From assembly GCA_002413395.1 (NCBI GenBank), contig DHWX01000126.1:1274-23735 (forward strand): a DNA stretch of 22,462 nt. Reading direction: 5' to 3'. How positions within the stretch are numbered: the stretch's first letter is position 1; the number at the start of each line of letters is the position of its first letter. Below, piece after piece: positions 7,809 through 13,161 of this stretch. The DNA comes from Polaromonas sp. UBA5171 (GTDB lineage Bacteria > Pseudomonadota > Gammaproteobacteria > Burkholderiales > Burkholderiaceae_C). A program made the translations under genes and the position numbers. The notes beneath the pieces were generated by a model. It was not told the DNA's origin. It saw nothing but the letters and a program-made list of their open reading frames with translations, and searched no databases.

Positions 7809-8027
7809 TCAACTTTCTTCGAGGCTTTTAATGCCCTGGCGCAGCAACCAAGCTACAGCCATAAGCATCAGGATGGCGCCTGCTATTTCCACCGCTGATC
7901 CGATGTCCAGATAAAACGGACTCATTTGAATCAGTTCATCCGAACTTAAAACAATCATCGACCCCACGGTGTCACATGACACCACCGTATAACTAGGGTC
8001 AGCAAAGGTCGCGCAAAACAAGATCAA
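7809..8027 (-). CDS. Small inovirus membrane protein upstream of coat gene
   Basis: The 72-residue frame opens with TTG at 8027, which shares bases with the TGA of the zinc-ribbon gene (TTGA), suggesting translational coupling. ATG 7958 (MIVLSSDEL), preceded by GGGG, would give 49 residues. The longer form is favoured because the pattern SCDTVGSMIVLSSDEL...SPFYLDIGSAVEIAGAILMLMAVAWLLRQGIKSL resembles small proteins that precede the coat gene in Ralstonia- and Xanthomonas-type inoviruses, which have a cysteine before VLS. One membrane helix is at about residues 45-63 (EIAGAILMLMAVAWLLRQ). It is a likely minor coat protein (pVII/pIX type) or assembly helper. The exact role is unknown. Confidence 0.75.
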   Translation of the reverse strand: MILFCATFADPSYTVVSCDTVGSMIVLSSDELIQMSPFYLDIGSAVEIAGAILMLMAVAWLLRQGIKSLEES

Positions 8028-8248
8028 AACCTTACATCAGTCTCAAAACCATCTTCATCAAAATGAGGTAAATCCTCACCCGTGATAACCGTGTCGGCGA
8101 AATCAGAAACGGGTGCAAGCTCTTCGATCAAAAAACCCGATCCACACTCTGAGCATTCGAGAAACCCGGCCGCATCAAGACGCAAGTCAGAATGCCCCGT
8201 AATAGACTCTTCGGGAGCGCGACATTCAGGACAACAAAATTCACTCAT
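8024..8248 (-). CDS. Small zinc-ribbon phage protein
   Basis: This 74-residue protein begins MSEFCCPECRAPEESI and has two CxxC pairs (C6/C9, C32/C35: CPEC, CSEC), followed by a very acidic C-terminal half (EELAPVSDFADTVITGEDLPHFDEDGFE). The pairs should bind one zinc ion as a zinc ribbon. The acidic tail could mimic nucleic acid or contact a basic partner. The ATG is 8 nt after the stop of the previous gene and the TGA overlaps the TTG start of the next, so it belongs to the phage operon. I do not recognise a named family. Small zinc-ribbon proteins are common in inovirus operons, but their role is not established. Confidence 0.75.
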   Translation of the reverse strand: MSEFCCPECRAPEESITGHSDLRLDAAGFLECSECGSGFLIEELAPVSDFADTVITGEDLPHFDEDGFETDVRF

Positions 8249-8256
8249 GATGGAAG

Positions 8257-8487
8257 CTACCCGGAAGACTTGCCCTTGGATAGATGTTCGAGATAAGCAG
8301 CACGCTCACGCAGACGCTGCGCCAGCAAACTCAACTCGACAGGCGGCCCGGATTTCTTCACCAAGAAATCTAAAAACCAATGCAAAAACAAATCGAACAT
8401 CTGCCAGACCACAGCGCCCAAAATCCCGCTAAGGAAACTGAGCAGAAGCAAGGACCGAGAAAGAGCGATCACATCGGAGGAGCTCAT
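8257..8487 (-). CDS. Small membrane protein of the phage operon
   Basis: ATG 8487 (MSSSDVIALSRSLLLLSF) gives 76 residues; the frame can also open with TTG at 8523. Neither start has a clear Shine-Dalgarno sequence, and the leader just before the ATG is strongly AT-rich. The protein has a hydrophobic region at about 5-44 (one long or two short segments, including LLLLSFLSGILGAVVWQMFDLFL) and a basic, coiled-coil-prone C-terminus (LLAQRLRERAAYLEHLSKGK). It lies between the ssDNA-binding and zinc-ribbon genes. I do not recognise its family. By size and place it could be a minor coat or morphogenesis protein. Confidence 0.65.
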   Translation of the reverse strand: MSSSDVIALSRSLLLLSFLSGILGAVVWQMFDLFLHWFLDFLVKKSGPPVELSLLAQRLRERAAYLEHLSKGKSSG

Positions 8488-8573
8488 AATTTTTAAAAAT
8501 TTAAAGTAGGGAGCCTGTGACAAATGACCTTCGCTGCGCTCAGTTCATTGCCCCAGGCACACAAAAGAAAAAG

Positions 8574-8897
8574 TCAATCGATCGCATCCAAGGTGAGATC
8601 AACAGGCGTGATCATCAAGGTTTCACCGGTTTCCTTGTCGGTCACCCGGTAAGGCTTGCGAGTGAACCCACCGAGCCTGCACGTAACCGTGACTTCATCA
8701 CCGAGCTGGCCGAGCTTGGGAGTACTGCGAACCTCAACGACCTGAGGGCGGCTGTAGGAGTCCTCAGCCGGAGTAATGATCCGGGTGTAGAACTTGGACT
8801 CAAACCGGCGAGACGCATCAATCTTGCCCTTGATAATCACTTCCATAAAACGTGCAACGCTCGAAAGCGATTTGATATTTGCAGGGATAGCTGACAT
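8574..8897 (-). CDS. Phage ssDNA-binding protein (gene V-like)
   Basis: This 107-residue protein has the look of inovirus helix-destabilising proteins: a small single-domain OB-like fold with KFYTRIITPAEDSYSRPQVVEVRS, LGDEVTVTCRLGGFTRKPYR and VDLTLDAID. It would coat the viral plus strand after rolling-circle replication, block its conversion to duplex and hand it to the assembly machinery. M13 pV is 87 residues, so this version is a little longer. AAGGA lies 6 nt before ATG 8897. The gene comes 9 bp after the replication initiator, the standard inovirus order. The assignment rests on size, composition and position; no search was run. Confidence 0.85.
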   Translation of the reverse strand: MSAIPANIKSLSSVARFMEVIIKGKIDASRRFESKFYTRIITPAEDSYSRPQVVEVRSTPKLGQLGDEVTVTCRLGGFTRKPYRVTDKETGETLMITPVDLTLDAID

Positions 8898-8906
8898 GTA
8901 ATTCCT

Positions 8907-10094
8907 TCAAGCGGCAAGCCGCATCAAATCCCGGCTGACATGGTATTCAGGGCGGTTCCGAGCCGGTGAAAAACAGAACCTCCGGTCCACGCGTTGAGGC
9001 GTGAAATCGTGAATCAGAGAGTCATTCGCCACAATGACAATGTCGGAGCCGATCCAGCTGCAACCAACGTCTTCAAGCAACTTACGATTGCGATAAAACG
9101 CACTTTTGGAATAGCGATCACGCGTCCGGTCGTCGCCAGATGTGCACATGGACTGCCAGAAACCAAAGAGGCGATTACCCGAATTGCGCCCGTAGTGAAA
9201 ATGCAGCCGATTGCAGACCGCGTCAGTCGTTCGTACCGTGTCCATGCCTTGCCTTCCTTCGCGCAAAATGCGCTCTATTTCCTTGTCATGTAATGCTTCG
9301 AGATATGCGTCACTCACTTCCTCAACGCGAGGATGACGCCCGAAGTCATAAAGAAATTTGTCACTATTGATACCGACCTCGACACGCAGGCGGCTATCGG
9401 CCAGACGCTGCAAGGCTTGCAATTTGCGCTCCACCCGCTTGGGTATCGTTGGATCGTCTTCACCGTAAATATTGCGAAACAACACTTTGAAGAACCCACG
9501 CAGCCGAGCCGGTTCATGCGCCCGAAACTCGCTACCTTTGTGATAGAACTTCACGGTCGTGGTCTTGCCCGGAAAGTGAACCGCCATGTCGTACTTACTC
9601 GCATTGCGCTTGCGGCGTGGGAAGTTGACAAGCTGCATGGTGTCAAAGAACTGTTTACATGCAGGCTTGGAGAGGTGATACACATGCGCCACGTCAACGC
9701 GCATGACCGACCAGCAATCAGCAATTGGTAAATCAACCTCAAGCAGCATGCCGAGCAAGCGCACCAGGTACCGAGCAGCATCCAGAAACACGGTCGGCCC
9801 GCCGTACACGTTATGACCGAGCATCACCTTATGAACGCTGGCCTCGACGAGTAAATAGGGTTCACAAGCATGCTGGCGGGGGATACCGTTCTTATCGACG
9901 ACGAATTCATCGTATTTCGGAATGACAGAAATGCGGGAATCCCACGAACCGAGAAGCTGGCCGGTGTGCAGTTCGTAGAGCAGTTCACCCGACGACAGAT
10001 CAACACCAGACCGCAAGATGCACTTTTGCTCGACCGCCCGGATGAAGTCCCGATCCATGCCCGGCGATCTGATTTTGATGGTGTCGTAAGCCAT
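8907..10094 (-). CDS. Inovirus replication initiation protein (rolling-circle nickase)
   Basis: This 395-residue protein matches the filamentous-phage Rep family (phage X / CRI domains). It should nick the plus-strand origin through a tyrosine and start rolling-circle replication. Visible features are an N-terminal beta-rich region, VEASVHKVMLGHN (83-95), SVMRVDVAHVYHL (129-141), and YDMAVHFPGKTTTVKFYHKGSEF (about 168-190) in which Y184 followed by K186 is the best candidate catalytic site. LRVEVGI follows at about 236-242. The C-terminal part is rich in Arg and may bind DNA. The ATG overlaps the stop of the upstream gene (ATGA, 10093-10096 region), and a palindrome plus hairpin lie just upstream. 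The protein is long relative to M13 pII-like proteins but normal for betaproteobacterial inoviruses. Confidence 0.9.
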   Translation of the reverse strand: MAYDTIKIRSPGMDRDFIRAVEQKCILRSGVDLSSGELLYELHTGQLLGSWDSRISVIPKYDEFVVDKNGIPRQHACEPYLLVEASVHKVMLGHNVYGGPTVFLDAARYLVRLLGMLLEVDLPIADCWSVMRVDVAHVYHLSKPACKQFFDTMQLVNFPRRKRNASKYDMAVHFPGKTTTVKFYHKGSEFRAHEPARLRGFFKVLFRNIYGEDDPTIPKRVERKLQALQRLADSRLRVEVGINSDKFLYDFGRHPRVEEVSDAYLEALHDKEIERILREGRQGMDTVRTTDAVCNRLHFHYGRNSGNRLFGFWQSMCTSGDDRTRDRYSKSAFYRNRKLLEDVGCSWIGSDIVIVANDSLIHDFTPQRVDRRFCFSPARNRPEYHVSRDLMRLAA

Positions 10095-10498
10095 CAGAAC
10101 GACGGTCCACTCAAAAGAGCCAAATTCCCAATATTGGGACTGTCAGGCGGTGCTACCACGCCCGCCTGACAAAAAGCGGGGTCGGGGAGAAGAGCATTTC
10201 CGCCACCAAAATCGGCACAGGAGCAGCCTTCAACCGGGCACAAAATGACGTTGGCCGCAGATACACAGATCTGTGCGACCTCGGGCCAAAGGGTGTCGAT
10301 GTTCCAGCAATCGACCCCCTTGCGCGAAGTCCACAAATTTTTGATGACACCGCAATAGACAATCGGCCCACGCTTGGCCAGGACATACGGCGGGGCCAAT
10401 ACCTCACCACGTTCAGCAGCAGCCAGGCAGGCCGCAAAGTGTGCCGCGTGCGTGTACAAGGACTCAAGCTCGCGATGGCGGTTATAAAGAGCGCTCAT
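10094..10498 (-). CDS. Unknown phage protein preceding rep
   Basis: ATG 10498 (MSALYNRHRELESLYTHAAH) gives 134 residues; the frame is open to 10534 with only non-ATG starts. The N-terminal third is helical and Ala-rich (HFAACLAAAERGEVLAPPYVL). The middle is globular (IVYCGVIKNLWTSRKGVDCWNIDTLWPEVAQICVSAANVILC) with several cysteines, including CPVEGCSC. The C-terminal 30 residues, coded by the palindrome/hairpin region, look unstructured. The TGA overlaps the ATG of rep, so the two are translationally coupled and the product probably acts in replication or its control. I do not recognise the family. It is the first gene of the leftward phage operon. Confidence 0.7.
   Translation of the reverse strand: MSALYNRHRELESLYTHAAHFAACLAAAERGEVLAPPYVLAKRGPIVYCGVIKNLWTSRKGVDCWNIDTLWPEVAQICVSAANVILCPVEGCSCADFGGGNALLPDPAFCQAGVVAPPDSPNIGNLALLSGPSF
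10126..10170. repeat. Palindrome plus hairpin just upstream of rep
   Basis: TCCCAATATTGGGA (10126-10139) is a perfect 14-bp palindrome. Two bases later GTCAGGCGG (10142-10150) and CCGCCTGAC (10162-10170) form a 9-bp perfect stem with an 11-nt loop. Both lie inside the last codons of the upstream gene, 32-76 bp before the rep ATG. They may be the rolling-circle nick site or an autoregulatory operator for Rep. The choice is open. Confidence 0.6.
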
Positions 10499-10522
10499 GA
10501 CAACACCACCGAAGAGGAACGA

Positions 10523-10747
10523 ATGAACCTGCAACTCATGGAAGCGGAAATGGCCCGAGCCAGCATATTCATGTTGGCAATATCAATCGCACTCACAGTA
10601 CTGGCGATCTGGATAACGTATCTCGTCATCAAGAACGCCGTCAGAGATGGCATCAGCGAATCCGGCTTGGTCGAAGCACTGAGGTATCGACCACCGGCAA
10701 AACAATCGGCACCCGGCACCACCATGCCGGAAATGAAAGCAGACTGA
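10523..10747 (+). CDS. Small membrane protein on the strand opposite the phage operon
   Basis: The start is ATG 10523 (MNLQLMEAEMARASIFM), with GAGGA 4 nt upstream; the frame is open further back without a better start. The 74-residue product has one membrane helix (IFMLAISIALTVLAIWITYLVI, about 16-37) and a charged cytoplasmic-type tail (KNAVRDGISESGLVEALRYRPPAK). The composition is that of a real membrane protein. The overlapping minus-strand frame 10495-10872 is Ser/Ala-rich and looks like a shadow, although its ATG has AGGA upstream and its TGA overlaps ATG 10498. The gene starts only 24 bp from the divergent first gene of the operon. Its function is unknown; superinfection immunity or regulation are guesses. 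Confidence 0.6.
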   Translation: MNLQLMEAEMARASIFMLAISIALTVLAIWITYLVIKNAVRDGISESGLVEALRYRPPAKQSAPGTTMPEMKAD

Positions 10748-10748
10748 A

Positions 10749-10818
10749 TGCACTCCCCCAGCCGACGTGCAGACGGAAGCACCCGCTGCTGATCGTCGGA
10801 TATGTCTGAGGGAGTGCA
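10749..10818. repeat. Nested inverted repeat in phage intergenic region
   Basis: The outer arms TGCACTCCC (10749-10757) and GGGAGTGCA (10810-10818) are perfect. The inner arms CCGACG (10762-10767) and CGTCGG (10794-10799) are also perfect, and a third pair GCAG/CTGC (10769-10772, 10786-10789) closes the top. Single-stranded phage DNA would fold into a branched rod of about 70 nt. Inoviruses carry their origins and packaging signal as such hairpins in the main intergenic region, so this is the leading candidate for that role. Confidence 0.65.
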
Positions 10819-10902
10819 AGCGGGATGCCGGACCGAGCGATGCTGGCCGGTGCTGAATTCGTCAGGGGTCATAGGGTGCTTCCTAAGAGAAATGTTCTAA
10901 AA

Positions 10903-10956
10903 CTTTGCAGGCTGCAAAGTTCCGTAACACTAACCTAGGCTTAGCAGCCTGTAAAG
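10903..10956. promoter_or_regulatory. Paired operators and leftward promoter next to phage regulator
   Basis: Operator O1 is CTTTGCAGGCTGCAAAG (10903-10919), within 9-bp perfect arms at 10901-10921. O2 is CTTAGCAGCCTGTAAAG (10940-10956), matching the reverse complement of O1 at 15 of 17 positions; the centres are 37 bp apart. On the minus strand TTTACA (10955-10950), a 17-bp spacer and TAGTGT (10932-10927) form a possible promoter overlapping O2 and lying just upstream of O1. Binding of the neighbouring regulator would block leftward phage transcription. The operators are clear; the promoter is tentative. Confidence 0.6.
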
Positions 10957-10999
10957 CATTTTCTTAACACCTTGTAATAAACTCAACAACAAGGAGCCC

Positions 11000-11269
11000 A
11001 TGAAAATGCCCAAAACAATGGAATTGCTGGACAAGGCACTAGAAATAAAACGCGCAGCAAGCTGGTGCCGTGAATTCAATTTAACGGAAGCAGCGTTATC
11101 ACTCGCACGCAAACGAGGACGCCTAAGCCCAACGCTTGCTGGAAACTTTGCTATCAAATTAGGAGAGAGTCCGGAGCAATGGATTGCCATTGCGGCCCTT
11201 GAGGCCGAACCGGACAGCCCGTTGCTGGACGAGCTAAAGGCGAAAACCAGCCGATGGCGGAAGCGGTGA
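11000..11269 (+). CDS. Small phage regulator (DUF3693-like), stop codon supplied at the integration site
   Basis: This 89-residue protein has AAGGAG 7 nt before ATG 11000. The sequence (MELLDKALEIKRAASWCREFNLTEAALSLARKRGRLSPTLAGNFAIKLGESPEQWIAIAALEAE, shortened here to its motifs LDKALEIKRAAS, ALSLARKRGRLSP and FAIKLGES) has the helical layout of small phage helix-turn-helix regulators of the DUF3693 type. Alone on the plus strand beside paired operators, it is probably the phage repressor. Its last codons (SRWRKR) lie in the attachment repeat, and its TGA (11267-11269) uses the first host base beyond the repeat. In the excised circle that codon would be TGG and the frame would run 26 more codons to TAA at 3397-3399. 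The function is inferred from position and size. Confidence 0.78.
   Translation: MKMPKTMELLDKALEIKRAASWCREFNLTEAALSLARKRGRLSPTLAGNFAIKLGESPEQWIAIAALEAEPDSPLLDELKAKTSRWRKR
11250..11268 (+). repeat. Phage attachment repeat, right copy in tRNA-Ser 3' end
   Basis: GCCGATGGCGGAAGCGGTG is identical to 3302-3320. Positions 11255-11268 are the last 14 nt of the tRNA-Ser gene, so integration leaves the tRNA intact. Confidence 0.92.
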
Positions 11270-11342
11270 GATTCGAACTCACGAAAGGTTTCCCTTTGCC
11301 GGTTTTCAAGACCGGTGCAATCGACCACTCTGCCACGCTTCC
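11255..11342 (-). tRNA. tRNA-Ser (anticodon UGA)
   Basis: The minus strand folds as an 88-nt class II tRNA. The acceptor stem is GGAAGCG/CGCTTCC with discriminator G and encoded CCA. The anticodon stem is CCGGT/ACCGG with loop CTTGAAA, giving anticodon UGA (11306-11308). A long variable arm (AAAGG GAAA CCTTT) and the T-arm GTGAG-TTCGAATC-CTCAC complete the serine pattern. It reads UCA and related codons. Its 3' end is the phage integration site. Confidence 0.97.
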
Positions 11343-11757
11343 GAGTTGGCTAGTTTAACCGCTGGTCGGCGGACCCCAGGAGCCAGTCCCAAAAAATCAA
11401 AGACGAAGTATTCGTGACTCGGTTACAATACCCCATTCGGTAAAACGCATAGGCTTTTTACAATGACGCCCCGTTACCCAGGGCTTCCTTATCAAATGCG
11501 GCGCTTCTCAGAGCCCGGATTTACAGCGCTTTGACAGTGCTTTCAGTGCCCATACTGCCCTGAACCCCCCTCAGCACTGTTCCTATTCCCTGGCGAGCAC
11601 TTCTCCCAACAGTGCCCACTCATGGCTCAATCTGTCAGGCTCCCTCAAGGGTCGGGCAGGTAGAAACCGAATATGCGTAGGCTTGCTCGCAAGCCATTGA
11701 ATTCCGTATTTAACTTTTTATTTATCAAGCCGGGACAAATACCTGGCGCAGAATTTT
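11343..11757. other. Stretch between tRNA-Ser and the next gene, no recognisable gene
   Basis: This 415-bp gap should hold the leftward promoter of the tRNA. It contains repeated AGTGC(T/C) words (about 11537-11612) and a stem-loop GGCTTG-CTCG-CAAGCC (11680-11695). A 23-codon frame at 11463 (MTPRYPGLPYQ) has no ribosome binding site. I see no gene. Confidence 0.55.
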
Positions 11758-11997
11758 ATGAACATTGATCACACCCCCATAGCGGTAGGCAAATACCTTG
11801 TCTCTCCGCTGACCAAACAGCAAGGCGAAGGCCGCTACGCCGCGTCGGTTTCCATCCGGTCCGGCCACGGTAGAGCCACGCATGACCGCATCATGCGGTT
11901 TAGCTGCATTTTTGACAGCGCGGCAGCCGCCGTGCACTACGCCACCGAACACGCACGGTGCTGGATTGACGAACGCTCATTGCCCGCTTGCGCCTGA
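11758..11997 (+). CDS. Conserved small hypothetical protein upstream of infA
   Basis: This 79-residue protein begins MNIDHTPIAVGKYLVSPLTK. It contains GEGRYAASVSIRSGHGRATHDRIMRFSCIFDSAAAAVHYATEHARCWID, a compact alpha/beta composition with conserved-looking Arg and His residues and no signal peptide or membrane segment. From memory, similar short proteins occur near cold-shock or infA genes in Comamonadaceae, but I know of no function. It is cytoplasmic. The gene lies 61 bp upstream of infA in the same direction, with a possible stem-loop between, so the two may or may not share a transcript. No strong Shine-Dalgarno sequence precedes the ATG. Confidence 0.8.
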   Translation: MNIDHTPIAVGKYLVSPLTKQQGEGRYAASVSIRSGHGRATHDRIMRFSCIFDSAAAAVHYATEHARCWIDERSLPACA

Positions 11998-12003
11998 CGG
12001 GCC

Positions 12004-12019
12004 GCTGGCCAGGGCCAGC
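12004..12019 (+). terminator. Possible stem-loop terminator or attenuator before infA
   Basis: GCTGGC-CAGG-GCCAGC forms a compact stem-loop after the stop of the upstream gene. A T-rich tract (AAGTTTTTAATTTTTAAGG) begins about 11 nt later. The spacing is longer than in a textbook terminator, so a weak terminator or an RNA structure in the infA leader are both possible. Confidence 0.3.
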
Positions 12020-12058
12020 CTGCACCAATAAAGTTTTTAATTTTTAAGGAGTTAGATC

Positions 12059-12316
12059 ATGGCCAAGGAAGAACTGATTGAAATGCATGGGCTGGTGGAC
12101 GAAGTGCTGCCCGATTCGCGCTTTCGCGTTACGCTTGACAACGGCCACAAACTGGTGGCTTACACCTCCGGCAAGATGCGCAAAAACCATATTCGCATTT
12201 TGGCCGGTGATCAGGTGTCGCTTGAGCTGTCGCCTTACGATCTCAGTAAGGGACGCATCACCTTCCGCCACATTGCCGGCCGCGGCCCGGGGCCGGCACA
12301 GCGGCAGACGCATTAA
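12059..12316 (+). CDS. infA: Translation initiation factor IF-1, second-type with C-terminal tail
   Basis: This 85-residue S1/OB-fold protein begins MAKEELIEMHGLVDEVLPDSRFRVTL and continues GHKLVAYTSGKMRKNHIRILAGDQVSLELSPYDLSKGRITFR. These are the standard IF-1 landmarks for binding the 30S A site during initiation. AAGGAG lies 8 nt before the ATG. Typical IF-1 is about 72 residues; here a tail GRGPGPAQRQTH follows the fold. The tail is coded by a GC-rich inverted repeat (GCCGGCC/GGCCGGC, 12275-12297). Betaproteobacteria often have two infA genes, one in the ribosomal protein operon and one elsewhere; the isolated context here suggests the second. Whether it serves a special condition such as cold is inference. 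Confidence 0.95.
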   Translation: MAKEELIEMHGLVDEVLPDSRFRVTLDNGHKLVAYTSGKMRKNHIRILAGDQVSLELSPYDLSKGRITFRHIAGRGPGPAQRQTH

Positions 12317-12437
12317 ACAGCCTCGTTTCCTGTCAAGGAACGCTCTTTGAAAGGGCTGCTGGTTGCGCGTTTGCCTGTGCGTAAACAGATACCGGGACAA
12401 TATGGCGATGAGGTGCCGACACGCCCCAGCAACACTG

Positions 12438-12944
12438 CTACTTGCGCGCTGGAATCACCACAAGATCGCCAGATGTTTTTGGCTGAACGACGACCGTGCC
12501 TGTGCCGCCAGGTGCCACGACAGTTTCAACTTCACGAATCACGCCACCACTGGCAACACTGCCTTCGGTCTTCCCAAGACCCGTAATGCGCGCCTTGCAA
12601 GCGATCAGGTCTTCACCCTTGAACACATCGCATCGCTTCAATGCGTTGACTTCATATTGCCCACCGTAGTTGTCCACCTTGCCGGCGCGCTTGGCCGCGT
12701 TGGCATTTCTTACCTCGGTCAGGCAAGTGGTTTTGCTTTGTGGGGTATTGCCACTGTTGCAGGCCGCACGTTCGCTTTCGGCATTGCCTGTGGCATCAAT
12801 GCCGGTGGTGCCTGATGCAATCTGCGCTGACGCGATTTGAACGCTTGCCACCGTCATGACCAGTAATGCCGCAATTTTGAAATAGCCAGAACCTCGGCCT
12901 TGGCGACCGACGCGGGCAGAGGGAAAATGCACTGATGATGTCAT
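12438..12944 (-). CDS. Secreted four-cysteine hypothetical protein
   Basis: ATG 12944 is chosen because AGGAG lies 7 nt upstream; the longer frame to 13040 lacks this. The product has 168 residues. A basic N-region is followed by a signal segment (YFKIAALLVMTVASVQIASA, cleavage near residue 40), so the protein is periplasmic or secreted. Four cysteines (C62, C74, C105, C116) occur in CNSGNTPQSKTTC and RCDVFKGEDLIACKARI and may form two disulfides. The C-terminal part is Gly/Val-rich (GSVASGGVIREVETVVAPGG, VVVQPK). The pattern resembles a conserved hypothetical family of Burkholderiales; I do not know its function. It is a single-gene unit, facing infA convergently. Confidence 0.8.
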   Translation of the reverse strand: MTSSVHFPSARVGRQGRGSGYFKIAALLVMTVASVQIASAQIASGTTGIDATGNAESERAACNSGNTPQSKTTCLTEVRNANAAKRAGKVDNYGGQYEVNALKRCDVFKGEDLIACKARITGLGKTEGSVASGGVIREVETVVAPGGTGTVVVQPKTSGDLVVIPARK

Positions 12945-13161
12945 GGTCAAACTCCTTGTTTGAATTTCGATGACTTGAGTCTGGCGCAGCGGCCTGGCAG
13001 TTCCTGAAAGACAACGTTGCAGCCATGCCGTGGCCTCCACCGATTCGGCTGTAGGACACCAGCCCGTCGGGGCTGAAGGATGGAGTGGAGACGCCCCTGC
13101 GCCTTCTGGTCCGGCAGTGCGCCAGCCGGGTTCCCTTAGACGGCTGCCGGGACCGGGATTT
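12945..13161. other. Intergenic region with two inverted repeats after cphA
   Basis: This gap lies between the cphA stop and the promoter of the secreted protein gene. CAGCCC-GTCG-GGGCTG (13060-13075) and CAGCCG...CGGCTG (about 13122-13145) could form stem-loops at the end of the leftward cphA transcript. Neither has a T-tract, so they are at best structured 3' ends. No gene is visible. Confidence 0.4.

Larger units (their letters stand above)
3302..11268. mobile_element. Integrated filamentous phage (inovirus prophage) in tRNA-Ser(UGA)
   Basis: The ends are a perfect 19-bp direct repeat at 3302-3320 and 11250-11268; the right copy contains the last 14 nt of tRNA-Ser(UGA). One repeat unit gives a phage genome of 7,948 bp, within the usual inovirus range. 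Between them lie the inovirus hallmark genes in one minus-strand series: replication initiator, ssDNA-binding protein, small coat proteins, signal-peptide major coat protein, terminator, TspB-like adsorption protein, DUF2523 protein and Zot ATPase. A serine recombinase is next to the left end and a small regulator at the right end. From established knowledge recalled here, Ralstonia phage phiRSM also uses a resolvase-type recombinase and a tRNA-Ser(UGA) 3' end, so this is probably a relative in strategy. There is no secretin gene. The recombinase frameshift may have locked the element in place. Confidence 0.93.
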
